Positions 1 through 16,249 are shown, counted from the stretch's first letter. The stretch: DNA of 64,000 bases from Gossypium raimondii (GCF_025698545.1 NC_068576.1:50068390-50132389), one strand, 5' to 3'. Program-made: numbers and translations. The notes: a model not told the origin generated them from the letters alone.

Positions 1-65
1 GAGCAATTTTGAAACTGTTGACCAGCTCGACGTTGGACCGTGGCCACCTTAGACGGCGGTTGCTG

Positions 66-85
66 ATTGGCTAAGTTATATAAAG
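66..85 (+). promoter_or_regulatory. CCAAT and TATA boxes of the S-acyltransferase gene
   Basis: A reverse CCAAT box (ATTGG, 66-70) is followed by TATATAAAG at 77-85. A start site about 30 bases downstream would leave a 5' leader of roughly 185 bases, with a T-rich tract near 208-224, before the ATG at 296. Promoter assignment is inference from position and motif only. Confidence 0.55.
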
Positions 86-295
86 TAGAGAAAAGTCAAT
101 GCAAAATTTTGCCTTCAATATAAGGGAAAAAGTTGAAAAAAAGCGAACCCAAAATTAAAAAAAGAGCCGCCTTTTCTATTCTATTTGCTGCTTTTCGCCA
201 AAGAAGCTTTTTTTTTTTTTTCCCTTTTACTACTGTTATTCTTCAATTCTCTCTACTTAATTGAGAGGTAAGGAGAAAGGTTGAATTTTTGGAAG

Positions 296-3137
296 ATGAA
301 CGGTTTGCAGCGTCCTCGACCAGATTTGGCTGATGAAGCTAATCATGGTGATGGTTTCATTAGAACTTATAAAGCTTGGAAAGGCAGCAATGTAAGCAAA
401 AAAAAAAAAACTTTCTTTTATATCTCTTTTGATGGTTTGTTGATCAAAGATCTGAAATTTAGGGTTGATTTGATGGAATCAAAAGTCTGTTTATGGGTTT
501 TTATTGCTATATGATTGATGGGAAAGGGTTCTTTTTGTGTTTAAAGCTTGGTAACAAAACATAAAGGTGTTTGGGTAATTGAATTTTCTCGGTTTTAGTT
601 CTTTGGTAGTTCATGAGGTTGATTTGAAAAAGGATCATTTGGAAGTGAAAGGCAATTGATTAAGCTTGATGTGAATTTTTGTGAATTAATTGAGATGTTG
701 CAATATGACCCAACTTTTTTTTTAATGAACAATCTGACCAACTTTAGGCATATGGAAGATCAATTAAGTCTCAATTGTAAATTAATCTAGCGAAAAATAA
801 TTCTGGAAAAATTGAGCTGTAGAGTATAAATATAATGCTTTTATTTTAACTATTGTTTATGCCAATAGTTTCTGGGTCTTTTTTTTTCTTCTGCAGGTAT
901 TTGTTTTGGGAGGAAGATTTATATTTGGACCTGATGTGAGATCCCTTTTCTTCACTATCTTCTTAATTGTTGCTCCTGTTGCTGTCTTCTGTGTCTTTGT
1001 AGCAAGAAAATTAATGGATGACTTCCCTCATCACCTCGGAATATCAATAATGGCTGTTGTTGTGGCTCTCACTTTATCTGTTAGTTCATTCCCTTCCTTA
1101 AAACACCATTGTTTTTCATGTATGCTGCTTTTTGTCACTGATGTTCTGCGTATTGAATGTATTGTTTATGTTGATTTTATGATCTGGTATGGTTATTAGA
1201 TGTTGATGCTCGCATTTCTGCTATTGCATGAAAGATGTCATGAATCATTTAGTTTTGCTAGTGATTGTCTGCATATAGAGTGCTTTTTTGTGACACTGAT
1301 GTTCGGCATAACGAACTCTTGGAAACGGTATTGTGTAAGGTGATTTTACGACAGGATACAAATTTCTAAATATGATACTAAACGTCGATGGTCGCTTGCC
1401 TTTGAATACAAGTTCTACCATCGTATTTGCTATTGATCTTTGAATGCATTTCCAGTGTTTCCTCAAGTTATCAATTCAATACTCAATTTTGCACAAAAAT
1501 AAAAAGTTCATTTTGTATTCTTAAATCACATTTTGATATTCAAACTTGCTTGTGATAATTGGTTTGATATTCCAAAATCACTGCAAATATAATGAGTTAC
1601 AGTTGACTTATGTTTCCTCAGGATATAACTCTTCTTCTACTAGCCTCAGGAAGAGATCCCGGTGTAATTCCACGAAACTTGCACCCGCCCGAACCTGAAG
1701 GTTACGAAGGAATGACTGAAGTTCGGCCTGGCCAAACTCCACCATTACGATTACCGCGTACAAAGGATGTGATTGTCAATGGTATAAGTGTGAAGATCAA
1801 ATATTGTGATACATGCATGCTGTACAGACCTCCCCGATGTTCTCACTGTTCGATATGCAATAACTGCGTTGACAGATTCGACCACCACTGCCCTTGGGTT
1901 GGTCAGTGTATCGGACTGGTAATACAAATTGTTTTACGTGATACTCTACTTTCTTCTTCCAAACTAGTGGCAACAGCAGCACTATGTTGTCTTAAACTTT
2001 TTTTTGGCAATTTCTTTAGTTCCTTTACATCTGTTTAAAGCCCTTTGTTTTCCCCTTATTTTGATATAGGCACGATCCCTTTACAGTGTCTCTGATTTTT
2101 GTTTTCTTCTCCTTTTGGTGCAGCGGAATTACCGATTCTTCTTCATGTTTGTCTTCTCTACAACTCTACTTTGTTTATACGTGCATGGATTTTGCTGGGT
2201 TTATATCCGGAGGATCATGAATGGCGAGGAGGCTACAATCTGGAAAGCGATGACTAAAACCCCTGCCTCCATTGTGCTAATAATCTACACCTTCATTTCA
2301 GTTTGGTTTGTTGGTGGATTGACTGTCTTTCATTTGTATCTAATCAGTACAAACCAGGTAATATTTATATTCCAGTTCATTATACGTTCATACTGTCAAA
2401 ATTTTCAAATTCTAGCACTTCGAATCTGTTTTAACGTACATCACTTTTCCTGTAAACCACGGACTACTTCCAAACCTACGACATATAGTGATAAGTTTAT
2501 TATGCTTGAATCTTGTGGTGTTCTATTTTTAGTGCTTTGCATTATCTTCAGCTGGAAATGACCAAGTTCTTTTTTATGCTTTTGGCAGTCTACATACGAG
2601 AATTTTAGGTACCGGTATGATAGTCATGAGAATCCATACAACAAAGGGGTCATCAGGAACTTCTTGGAGGTATTCTGCACCAGTATTCCTCCATCCAAGA
2701 TAAACCTCAGGGCAAAGGTTCCGAAGGAACCTGCAATTGCACCAAGAACAGTGAGTGGAGGTTTTATCAGTCCAAACAACGGGAAAGCCATTGGTGACAT
2801 CGAAATGGGGAGAAAGCCAGTTTGGGATGAGGCTTTAGGAGATATAAGCGATTATGAAGGACAACACAGTGTTGACTACAGCGACAAGGACAGCAGATTG
2901 CCTGATGTATCTCCCGATTTAAGTAGGATCCTTCCTCCGGATAACACAGAGGGGCGTGGTGTCATGCATCATCCTAGACGTTCGAGTTGGGGAAGAAACA
3001 GTGAAAGATGGGAAATATCACCCGAGATTCTTCCTTTGTCCAGAATTGGAGAATCTAAGGGGATGAATGGTAAGAGCAATGGGGAATCTACAAACCAGAA
3101 TCAACAATTTGAAATGAGGTTATCAACTGTAAAATGA
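296..3137 (+). CDS. DHHC-type protein S-acyltransferase (PAT05-PAT09 clade)
   Basis: Palmitoyltransferase that transfers acyl groups to cysteines of membrane-associated proteins through an acyl-enzyme intermediate. Five exons: 296-391, 897-1079, 1622-1918, 2124-2357, 2589-3137, all GT..AG and all in phase 0, giving 452 aa. Four membrane segments lie near residues 49-67, 78-102, 197-220 and 240-265. The DPG motif is at 105-107 after the second segment. The cysteine-rich domain spans about 151-201, with DHHC at 180-183 and Cys183 as the expected catalytic residue. The TTxE-type motif appears as STYE at 271-274. The long hydrophilic, Ser-rich C-tail (about 180 aa) is typical of this plant clade. 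The ATG at 296 is chosen because the upstream in-frame codons have no ATG and homologues start similarly. Organelle (Golgi, plasma membrane or vesicle) is not decidable from sequence. Confidence 0.95.
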
Positions 3138-4619
3138 ACAGAAAATAAACATGAAAGAGGAAAAAAAAAATGGTGTGCATTCTGTTTGGTGTTTGATTGG
3201 AACCAAATGCTTTAATTTTTCACATGCTAAAATGTTTTGTAACGTGTAATGAGTTGTGTTATTTCATTTGCCCAACGTGTAATGGGTTGTGTTAAAACGA
3301 TACCTTGGGGTTGTTTTATTCCTCCCCAAAAGAGAGAGAGAGAGAGAAAAAAAAAGTCTTCAGTGATACTTTGGCCTGGGTTTACGCTTTTTTACTTCAT
3401 TTCAAAATGCTTCCACTTAAATGGCAGTAAGCCACGGTAAACCGTGCAGAGGTTTTATATATGCAATCGACCATAGTGACCGTGTCTCGCTGTGTTGAAT
3501 GCTTAAAGAAAAATGAAGAATTTAGAGCTTATATCGTCCTATTGCGGAACTTGCTGCTACATCGTGTGAGATGAACATCTCATCCTTCTACAGTAGTTGT
3601 TCTTTTCGGTGTTTAAACTTCAACCGTTCCACCATTTTATCATAACCCTCGAAGAAATAATAATGGGTTTCAATGAAAATACCCAAGTTGGAACTACACC
3701 AGAAACTTATCACCCTACCAGTTTGAATAATAAAAAGTTGACAGTAAATTTGAATTAAAAATATATTGATTGAACCAAATTTTATTTTATTTAATATTTT
3801 TTTAAATGAATTTTTATAAAACCAAACCAATCAACTAACCAATTGGCCATTTACAAAAGCATTAAAAAATGCAGTATGACGATTATTTAAAATGTTAATT
3901 ATGATAAAAATACCGGAAAAAATCAATCTACAACAAAAAGAACAAAATAAAACAGTAACTTGAAGTTAAAATTGGAGTAAACAAAACTTCACCAGTAAGG
4001 GCGTCGGATTGCGAAAAAGAGAGAAAAAAATTAATTAGCCATTTCTAAAGCCTGAACGCTGCTTTAATGATTCATTCATAGCATGGGCCAAACCCTGACT
4101 TGTCTTTAGGGACAAACGAGCCCTCTGATTACCTTTGGCTCCTACCATTGACTGATTCTAAGGTGCTCTACTCACACCAATCGGTGAAGTATCGTCCATT
4201 TCGACCTACTAGGTCCCATATTTTGTCCAAAAAGATATATCACACACTGAAGTTGATGTGAATACTTGAATCCCGTGACTAATTCTAGAACACTGTCGAT
4301 GTGAGATTCAGGAGTCTTTCCTCTGATAATGACATTTTGACACGTAAAAGTGGTAAATACTGGCACAATAAAATACAAATAGGATGGTTGGTGAGTCCCC
4401 AAGAAAGTCAAAAGAATAAAAAAGAAACAAAATGGATGCCAAAGCAAACTCTTTTAAGCCCACATAGAATCTTGAGATAATTAATTTGTAACCCATTGCA
4501 AAGGATGTCCTTCTGTAGGAATTTTAACAGAATACGAGTATTGGTTTAAAAAATACAGCACATTTTGCAAGAAAAGCTCACAACTTGTAACCACGACTGC
4601 AGGCATAGTCTCCTCCAGG
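3138..4619. other. Intergenic, convergent 3' ends
   Basis: The S-acyltransferase and TIM8 genes converge here. A short GA tract (about 3331-3348) and AT-rich sequence are present. No further coding exon or RNA gene was recognised; ORFs here are short and without family signatures. Confidence 0.6.
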
Positions 4620-6435
4620 TTACTGCATTGACTGAACGCGTTTCATAATGATGAGTGTCAAGTCCATGTATCGTTGAGCACAATTAGAAAGACAAGCAGA
4701 TTCACTCGAGCTGAATTTATTCCCAGGAGTACTTGTGATACACTTGTCCCAGCACACACTTGTAAGCTTTGCCACCATCTCATTGACCATGGCTTTTTCC
4801 TTTTCTTGCTGTATAGCCACAACAAAATAAATCAAGAACCTAAAATGGCAAGATCATAAGCTTCTCAATGTACTGGAAAGGCCACATAAGAAAAAATTTT
4901 CAAACTATTTCAACAATTTTTAATCCATCACAATTAAAAACCATTAAGCGATTTAGACTAATTATAAATCCCCTTATTGAATTATTGACATGAGTGTAAT
5001 TGACTCAAAAAGTTTGACAAAAGCACTCAGCATATAATTAGAAGTTTCCATTCCTACATAATTTTCTCAGAGCTATACATGCTCCTAATCCTACCTTCTC
5101 TCCATTTTGCACTTTCAAATACCAGGTGCGCCGAAGACTTGTACAAGGATCCCGTTATTTGCACACTCATGCTTAGCCTATGTTGGCCAACAAATCAACA
5201 GAAGAATATGATACATTTGTCTCCTTCCAACCTAGCATGGACAAAGGATGTGCATGGGCAGATGTGGAAATAATGTTTACCTATAACTGAAGTCCCTCAT
5301 GTTTATTTTTGTGGACTCCTTTCAAAGTTCTTCCTATAGAATATTCTAATTGTATCATACACACAACATGCCAATAAATACTAAATGGATCTAGCCTAAG
5401 AGCACTTTCTAAGGTTATCATATTAAGTAATATTTTCTCCCACTGGACTGAAAATCAGTATATAAACTGTCACCAACTGCAATTGTAAGAGAAAATTACT
5501 ATAACCACAAATACTAACCTCAAAGTGTGCATAGGTCATTCACTAAAAAAATCTAGACTAAAAAACAATACTACAATCTGCCACTAAGAGTAAAAGCAAA
5601 CCAGAATCTAATGGTTCCACCTAGAATATACTACTTAATATACATAGTTTTATGCAAAATGATGAAATTATTTTATAAAATGAACAAACAAAATTCCTCA
5701 GACTATTAACTTCTGATAAAGAAGATATTACATAAATATCTTTCTTTTAAAGGATTTTGCTAAAGAGTGTCTTAAGAGCACTCTTCAAAGCTACTCTATA
5801 CAGTAATATCTCTATCTAATGTATTGAAATGATCAATAAAGATGCAAATATTACCTTTAATATAATAATCTTATGATAAATTGTATATTAGCTTACCTAA
5901 AAGTGTAATCTCAAGACACTCGTTAGCAAAACTCTTAAAAAAAGGGCCAAATAATGATTAGTGGAACCGGTTAAAGTGATAACTACAGAAAGCAACGTCT
6001 AATTAGCAGCACCATTTTTTTCTTAAATTCAATGAAAGTAAAATACTAAATCAAAAGAAAAAACTCATGAACTGGTAACAATTATCAACCTGTGCCCATA
6101 GGCACCAGTTACGCGAACTCTAAAAAGGAAAATGCAAAATATGTCATATAAAATAGCTTAAGGGAATGCCATGAACACATTAGCCTGACTTACCACCATG
6201 ATTTTGCTTTATATTTTATTTGAAACTAAAATCTTTAAAAAGGCAATGAAATCAAAACTCCAACAGTGTAAAACCCATCAAATCATCAAATCAGAGGAGA
6301 TTTGAACTTTGGGTGATAAAATTAACAGAAATAAGAGCAGTTAACAGATTATTTCTGCAATGAAACAAAAAATGAGAGAGAGCATACATTGAGGAACCGT
6401 TGCAAATCAGGAGAATTGAGAGCTGATGCATCCAT
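4620..6435 (-). CDS. TIM8: Mitochondrial intermembrane-space chaperone TIM8
   Basis: Small Tim protein that, with TIM13, escorts hydrophobic precursors across the mitochondrial intermembrane space. Two exons on the minus strand: 6388-6435 (16 codons) and 4620-4808, joined in phase 0 across a 1.58-kb intron, giving 78 aa. The twin CX3C motif is complete: Cys35/Cys39 and Cys55/Cys59, separated by 15 residues, as needed for two disulfides and hexamer assembly through the MIA pathway. There is no cleavable presequence, which is normal for this family. The N-terminal exon starting MDASALNSPDLQRF and the segment SVCWDKCI place it firmly with plant TIM8. The first exon is too short to stand out as an ORF and was found from the donor GTATGC and the family's N-terminus. 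Confidence 0.95.
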
Positions 6436-8063
6436 TTGGAGAAGACCGAATTTAGCACTACGTTGGAAATGGCAGCCAAAAGGAAAATTAGCCTAAAACC
6501 CTCTTTCAAACGCATCAAATTCGCAAAACCCTAGAGAAATACTGTATGTAGATGGGCTGGACTAAGCACATGACCAGTGTAAGCCCATTACTATTCTCTT
6601 ATGGGTTAAATCTTTTCCTTTTAAAGGCCCCAAAAGTTGGTTCCCGAATTAGCCCCAACAGTGTAAATTTTACTAAATATTGAAATATTAAAATTACTAT
6701 CGCCCATTTGGATGGGTGATGGCAGTGAATTGGGTATTTGCGTCTTTTTAAATTATCTAAATTCAAATTCATGATTTACAAATTTTTTTAGTATTATTAC
6801 CCAAACCCAAACTAAATATTATATTTGAACATGCAAAATTTGAATTTAACATTTTTATCATATGTTTGCTATTTGAATCCCCAAAATTCAAATATGAATA
6901 TGGGGAATAATATAAAGTCGAACAAAAATTAATTTAAATAAAATTTAAGTTTAAAGGGTATAAAAACTTTCAGACTTTAAGAAAAATAAATTCTTATCTC
7001 TTTTTTCACTCAATTGAGTTCTTGAACTATAAAATACATCAAAATAGCTCTTTTGACTATTAAAGCTAATTATCCTTTTTTTTTCGTTTTTGAGTTAACT
7101 CCGGCACTATGACATGTAGCAAAATTAAAAATAAAAATATTTTAATCAATAAAATTATTTAAAAATGGTAAAATCATATAAAACTATTGAATATAAAAAA
7201 AGAAATTTTAAAAGAAAAAAAGAAGAGAAGAGAAGAGAATAAAACAATTAAAACTCCCTATAACTTTTACGCAAGTTTTTAGGGGTCGGAATGTCATCCA
7301 TGTTATTCTTTTAGGTTTTGAGAATTGAAAGGAGCTCAGCTCATCCCCTTTATGAATTTATTTACAATAAAGGACTACTTAAAGGGTTTACGGCCTTCCC
7401 CCTTCAAAATTTTGGGAAATTATGGTTTTTTTTATTTTAAAAAATTAATTAGACCTCTCAACTTTTTTTTTAATTTTCTCCTTGAAGCTTTTAAAAATTT
7501 AATTAGACCCTTCAAATTTTTAAAATTCACATTATACTTTTTTATATAATTTTAATTAGCTCACTTAAAATATTAAAAAATCTCATTAATCTCAAAAAAA
7601 TAAAAAATTTAATTAAACCCAATTTTTTTAAAAAATCTCATTAAACTCTTAAAATTTTTAAAAAATTTCTAGGTCTTCCAAAACTTATTAGTTATTATTA
7701 TTTTTCGCCCAATTTTGAGTGTGAGTATTTATTCCAAGTCCTGAAAATCAATTCAACAGTAAATAATATATATCATGTGCAACTGCTAACATGCTGACCC
7801 CTTGTACTTGTTTACTGTTAGCAAATGAACAATCTTATCTTCAGCAAACCAGCAGGATAAAAATAGTAAATGTATACCAAACAAATAATCAAAGGTATAT
7901 ATTGATTTATAAAATAACTATATTTCCCACAGTTGAATTACTAGTTCATAACCCAAATAAGAGATGTATGTATGTATATAGGCTTTGATATAAACATTAT
8001 CCATTATCATCCATTTGGCTTCCTCTCCCTTCATTTCTGTCTAAGCTGCTTTCTTTCCCATCA
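6436..8063. other. Intergenic, divergent promoters, AT-rich
   Basis: Lies between the divergent starts of TIM8 and the MGSQTSK gene. It is extremely AT-rich between about 6660 and 7680, with many short A and T runs and repeated 'aattagaccc' type stretches that look like decayed repeat DNA. A TATA-like stretch near 7974 may belong to the downstream gene. No gene seen. Confidence 0.5.
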
Positions 8064-8837
8064 ATGGGGAGTCAAACATCAAAGGTAGACCATGAAAATG
8101 ATGAGATTCAGCCTAAAGTGCCGCCTCTTCTCACCCGGAAACTGCAGGAGATTGAGAAACGTAGGTTTGGGTCAAGTCTTTCTAAACAAATACTGCTCCA
8201 GCATTGTCCAGAGGATGGCTCCTGCAGTGACCGAAAAAGTAGCGCCGTTTTGTCTCTGGAGCCTGATAATGATAACGTAGGGTCTGCAAACATAGCACCC
8301 CAGCCCATGGTTTCTGATAAGGATATCCTTAGTGTTGCAGGCGAAGGGGAAAACAAAGAAGATGGTAATAATGCTGAAGCTCGTAAGTTGATAAATAAAG
8401 AGACCAGGTCCATGGAAAAGCTAAGCTTGGAAGAAAAAGAAGCCCATAAGAAGATTGTTGAAGAAATTGGAAGGGCTAACGAAGAACGCCGTCCTTGCCT
8501 TACTTGTCTTGTATCACCAGGTCTTAAATTTTACCTTACTGAAAACGAAAAGGAAGATGATTGTTCTAGTGAGTTGTTGATCTCAACTCTTGATAAATGA
8601 TTTTTTTTAAATCAATCTTTATAAACAAAGCTGTAAAACTTGCTGGTTTTCATGCATGCAGGCAAAGATGATTTGCTGATCAAAGGGTCGTTGAGCGATA
8701 CCGATATCGATGCTGCCAAAGAGATTTTTGAATCTGTATCATCCACTGAGGTAATTCAATCAAAACGAAGGGCATCAAATTTCTCTACATGCACTAACTA
8801 TGGGTTTTTGTTGTTCTTACAGGAACCGAGCAACTAG
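8064..8837 (+). CDS. Unrecognised small acidic protein with myristoylation-type N-terminus
   Basis: I do not recognise the family. Three exons are proposed: 8064-8520, 8662-8750 and 8823-8837, with consistent phases (1, 0), giving 186 aa. The N-terminus MGSQTSK has Gly2, Ser6 and Lys7, as in N-myristoylated proteins. No membrane segment is visible. Residues 21-45 are basic (LTRKLQEIEKRRFGSSL), and 85-145 are charged and probably helical. A CLTC pair at 145-148 follows. The tail after the first intron (KDDLLIKGSLSDTDIDAAKE) looks conserved in style but matches no domain I know. The gene lies between TIM8 and UBC27 and may correspond to one of the uncharacterised genes in the equivalent Arabidopsis interval. 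If the first intron were retained the protein would end after 178 aa. Confidence 0.72.
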
Positions 8838-9602
8838 TTAAAGAGGAGAGGAAGAAGAAAGATGAGATTTAGAAGGGTGATACCTACGGGAAAACCCGTA
8901 AAGAACTTTCTCAAAGTTAAATCATGTTATTACCCATCTTGTGGCGACCAGAAGTTAAACCGACATTACTCAAAATCCAGCAGCAATGTTAAATCATAAA
9001 TGTAAATGAAACGAGCTCATTGCATTTTCTTTCTTTCGTCTTTCATTCTCTTCTATCCTTGGTTACGACTTCTGTAACTGTACCCGATAGGAACTGTACG
9101 AAATTAAATGAACCAAATGTCATATAGATTATAGAATATGATAGCTAAATGCAATGAAGGGAAAATGTTTGAATAGTTCAATGCCTCAAAGTCTTGAATT
9201 CCAATCCTGATTAGATCCACCTAGATCTCACCGGTTGCTCACAGGTGCCCAGTAATTCCGGAAACACAAAAGAACAGGGAAGCTTGGTAATCCCACAGAA
9301 TTCACATCATTCCAGTAATTAGTAATTAATTGATCAGAAAGGCGACTTAGCATACATATAATATTCAAGAAAACCGGCAATGGCAACTCAAAGCTGCCGT
9401 TCAACAAAATGCAAGTAACAACATTTCATCGATCAAAAGTTATAAGCATGGTCAACGAAAAATGGAAATTTATGGAATCAGAACTCAGTAATTAGAAACA
9501 GCTTATATTCAGATATAATTGTGTCATTGTATAGTGTTCAAATTCACCAGGTAGGTGAAGAATTACTAAAAGATGTAGAACAATTGGCAACTCCAGCGCA
9601 GA
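8838..9602. other. Intergenic, convergent 3' ends
   Basis: Convergent 3' region of the MGSQTSK gene and UBC27. It probably consists of 3' untranslated sequence from both. No additional coding or RNA feature was recognised. Confidence 0.55.
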
Positions 9603-11923
<2,321 letters not shown>

Positions 11924-12642
11924 CTTCTCTCAATTCTCCTTGTTGGATCAAAACCCTACGCCCCAATAAGTAAAGCGTTTCCCTTTACTCTTTTTACGCT
12001 ATTAGTCTTTTTTTCACTCTTTCCTCCTCTCTCTTTTACAAGTTTATTTATTTTTTTCTTTGGTGGAAAAATAAAATAGTGAGATAATTCATAATTGACG
12101 GCAGCTGATTTTGATTTTTCTTTTCGCAATGGTTACCGAAAAAATAGGGATAATTTTTTTATAAAAAAAATCATTTCGAATTCTAATTCTTATTTCGATT
12201 TTTATTTTATTTTATTTTAGAAAAATAAAAGTAACTACTTGATTAAAATTTTAAAATATTAAAATACTAGACATTAATAACATTTTTATAATTTTATTCA
12301 AAACTTAATCCAATATAATTATTGTCATCCCTACTGGAAATCTTATTTTCATTTTCTAGCTCTCTAAAACAAAAAAATTAATAAGGTAATTTTTATCTTT
12401 TAAATAATATAAAAGGAGAAAACAGTAAATAAATTGAGATTAATAAGACATTGTTAATTAATAATTTTATAATAATAGGACATGTTGAATAATGATAATT
12501 TAATATTTTTAACATCTTTATTTTTATTTTTCTTCAAAATAAAGTAGTAAGTTTTGGGTTGGTTATCGTTCCCTTTTTATTCCTCTTATTAACCTTCTTT
12601 TTTTGTCTTTATTCACTTTACATGTTTTCTTTCTTTTTAATT

Positions 12643-12688
<46 letters not shown>

Positions 12689-15600
12689 GAATATCTTTGT
12701 TATATTCACAAGTTGTGATGAACAAATGATGGTGTCTATTGTCGCTAAAACTCCACCAGATACCAACAGTTTTTCTTTAAAAGTGGGTGATTCTTCATCG
12801 ACTTCTTAATTTGTTTCTGTTTTAAGAATATTTTAGAATAATAAATTATTTTTAGACCCGTGTTGTCTTAAATTTTATATGTTTTTTGTTGTTCAATAAG
12901 TCTTCACTTTTATAAATTTTTGTGTGTTCTTCTAGCAAGTTTTTTAGTCTTGCTTATGTATGTAATATTGCTTTTGCAATTGGTTTTAGGGATGGTTTTG
13001 TCGACACCCTCTCCAGTTTAGTGGATGTTTGTTTCTTTTGTCAATTTTTGCTCACTACTTTGGACCATCCGAGATTGATATCCTTATTGTTTTAAGTGCT
13101 TGCTACAAATATGTCGTACGTGCTTGAGTTATGACAGAGTCAATTGCCAACATATCATAATATTCATTTGATGCTGAAGTTGAAACTTTTGTTGTGATTA
13201 ATGAAGTTTGTCCTTTACAGTTTACAACGAATGTTTGTTGTTTCTTTCCCCAAAATTGTATAATCCCATTCATAAAACGAATTAATAAATTTTCCTTTTA
13301 AATTTTTATTTTTAAAATACCGTTACAATGATGGAACTTAAATTAATGAGATTTATGGATGCACTAAACCGATTGAAATATATAAAGATGTGCTAGACAA
13401 ACCCACTATAAGTGCGAAAAATAAAATTAAGTAATAAATATATTATGAAAATTATTATAAATAACAAATGAAATTTTAATTCAATGATAAAATAAAAATA
13501 TTAAAAATTTTAATAAACTTAATATATGAATTTATGTTTCTAATTTCTATATAAAAATCTTCAAAATGATATAATTTATTTTATAAAATAAAAATATTTT
13601 CACAATTAATGCCTAATTATTCGGAAACTAAACTCAATGAAAAAATTAATATGAGTAGAGATGTAGGATATTTTTGAGCAACACACCCTAATAAGTAATA
13701 ATGTTCTGTCTCGGTAGACTTCACCAACTTTCATTAAAACGTCTTGTCATACCATAGCCGAAGGGTCACGAGCTCAAAATAGCCAATGGGTCACATAGCC
13801 CAAACTTCAAGAGACCTACGTCAAAAGTCAAATTAAGCGACGCGACTTTGACAAAGGACAAACATTAAGATTAGACTTATAAGTTTCAGGTGAAAATATT
13901 GGAACCAGAAAAATAGATTTTTATTAAGGATAGATAATAAGATTGAAGTTCTCAAGTGTAAAATTAGGTCTATTTAAAATTTAGATTGAATTTGAATTTA
14001 AATATTTAAGGCTTGAGTTCAAACCCAATTTACCTCCACTCATTTTTTAAATTTATATTATATTATAACACAAAATTAAATTTATAATAATATATAACAC
14101 TATGATATAAATATTAAAAAAGTGTTAACTTGCTTATATACAAAATTTTAATAAATGAAAATATATAAAATATTAAATAATATATATTTTTTAAATGGTA
14201 TGTACGAGCTTAAAATGGTTTTTGGATAGCTGCTTACACATATAAGAGGGTTTGAATAAAATTTTGAGCTTATTTTTCAAGTTGAATCGAGCTTTAGCAA
14301 ATATAAAATATGTTAATATTATGTTTAAGCATGACCCAACCCACCTTGATCAACAAAAAAATATTAGCTAAGAACTAAGGCAAGTTCACGCACAAGTACG
14401 AATCCCCATAAAGTTTGGACCACCATTCTAAGGTATAAAGCGAGAAAGATGCCCTGATCTCAAATAAGTTCTAGACATTTTCATCTCTTGCATCTCAATT
14501 GACTCAAAACAACACAATTCATTGAGCCTCTAATTAACTTCAGCATTGAATAACATCATAAAACATAAGATCCGACATCCCATAATTTTACTCTTTATCT
14601 TGCAATTCATACATACTCTAGTTCACAACAACTTAAAAGCAACAAAAACAATATATATGAAAACCTATTTTGGATCCGTCTAATTTTTAAAAACACATCT
14701 AGACCCTTATTTAGGAGGGAAGTGTTGAAAGGAACATGATTCTACATCGATTAACCAAAGATTGCATTGTGGCTGCATATAATAAGGGCCATGTTCCTAA
14801 CATGAGGCATCTTTTAAAAAAAATAAATTTGTAAAGACGATTTCACGTTTCAAACAATATTTGGACTTAGTTTAGGAATATTTCTCAAAAGTGATGTTTG
14901 GGGAGAAACTAAAATTTTCAATTTTTGAATAAAATGTATTTTTGAGCTAATTTTTGAGTTGGGAGAAGTATTTTGAAAAAAACAGCTTATTTAAAAATAT
15001 TTTTGTCCCAAAAGTACTTTTGAGAAGCATTCCTAGACAAATTTTATGTAAAACTTTGTAAAGAATACTTTATTATTCCACAGGAGAACAGCCAAATGGT
15101 ATAAAGCTGTATCCAAGTGAGAGATAGATAAGTCTCGTGGAGGAAAACTTTTGAATCCAAGAAGCTTGGAATAATAGAAAAGGAATTACTAAAAATTATA
15201 TGCCAAATTGAATCGTGTCATTTTTCAAATCCAAGCAATTGAAAATGTCAAAATGGCATCATTCTGACCATGGATTTAAGTCAACGAAAACCAATTATCA
15301 ATGCTTGAATTGATGGTGGCAATCATGCATTCAAAATAGCAATTTTTTACTGGTATCAAAAACCCTTAACTTATATTTATCAAATACATTAACTAATCAA
15401 GTTAAACTTTAATTATTTTAAATATTTTTTAGATCCACAAAAATCAAACCTTACAATGAAATTTCTTCCTTCTTATCAAAACTTGAAAGGGTTTTGTTTT
15501 TCTTGAATTGAAGTAAAAAGAATTATATTCTCCTCTAAATAATAAGGAATGTAAAGCTGATGATTGATCATTGATTGGGTACCCATTCTTTTAGATTTGA

Positions 15601-16241
15601 ACAACTTCAAGGCTAAAAACATGGATGACAAAGAACAATGTAGACACAGACTTGCACCTTAATATAACATCATTTTCACCCTTTGCAATGTCTTTAAATG
15701 TCAAATGAACTGATTCACAGCAACTTGCTTAATCTACATGTCCCACATTGCAATAGGGCTAAGCATATAAAGTTATAAAATTTTGAAAAGTTGAAGCTAA
15801 AAAATTCTTTGTTAAAAGGGTTTAAATTAAATTATTAATTTTTTAGATGGACCGGAAATACAATTTTTTTCATTTAAATAACGGGCAATTATTGATTTCT
15901 AAGAAGGATCAAAATGTAATATTTTTAGTTAAAAGGGTTTAACTTGAAACTAACTTATTAATTTTATGGAAAGGTGAAATAATAATTTCTTTTAACTAAC
16001 CAAGAAAATCAAGTTGAGTCAACCATGATAAATAATTCTGGGTTTGCTTCGTTGGCATCATCAAATTAAGAGTGACTTTCGGAATTAAGTATCTGCTACA
16101 TATGTTGGTCCTTTAACTTCACTGGAATATATTCTATTACAGCCACTTTGATGATAGAATGTTTTGCAAAAAAGGCACAAAAGAATTACCTAATTATTTT
16201 GCAGCAATTGCAATCCAGCTTCTTTATCATTTGTCAATGGC
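11924..16241. other. Intergenic, AT-rich, repeat debris
   Basis: About 4.3 kb upstream of UBC27. It contains a (TA)20 microsatellite and decayed repeat-like stretches around 13680-13870 and 14640-14840. No ORF has family similarity that I can recognise and no splice-consistent gene was found. The last few hundred bases probably act as the MIR169 promoter. Confidence 0.5.
12646..12685. repeat. (TA)20 microsatellite
   Basis: Twenty uninterrupted AT/TA dinucleotides. Such a tract is likely length-polymorphic. Confidence 0.95.
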
Positions 16242-16249
16242 TATAAATA
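16242..16249 (+). promoter_or_regulatory. TATA box of the MIR169 gene
   Basis: TATAAATA in the context GGCTATAAATAGAGC, a strong plant TATA consensus. A start about 30 bases downstream (near 16275) would place the microRNA hairpin about 65 bases into the primary transcript. Pol II microRNA genes in plants commonly have such boxes close to the stem-loop. Confidence 0.65.

Noticed and set aside
7325-7549. 74-codon ORF in the TIM8 upstream region
   Set aside because: Composed of Phe/Leu/Lys/Ile-rich translation of AT-rich low-complexity DNA.
12563-12809. Overlapping ORFs with Tyr-Ile runs
   Set aside because: They translate the (TA)20 microsatellite.
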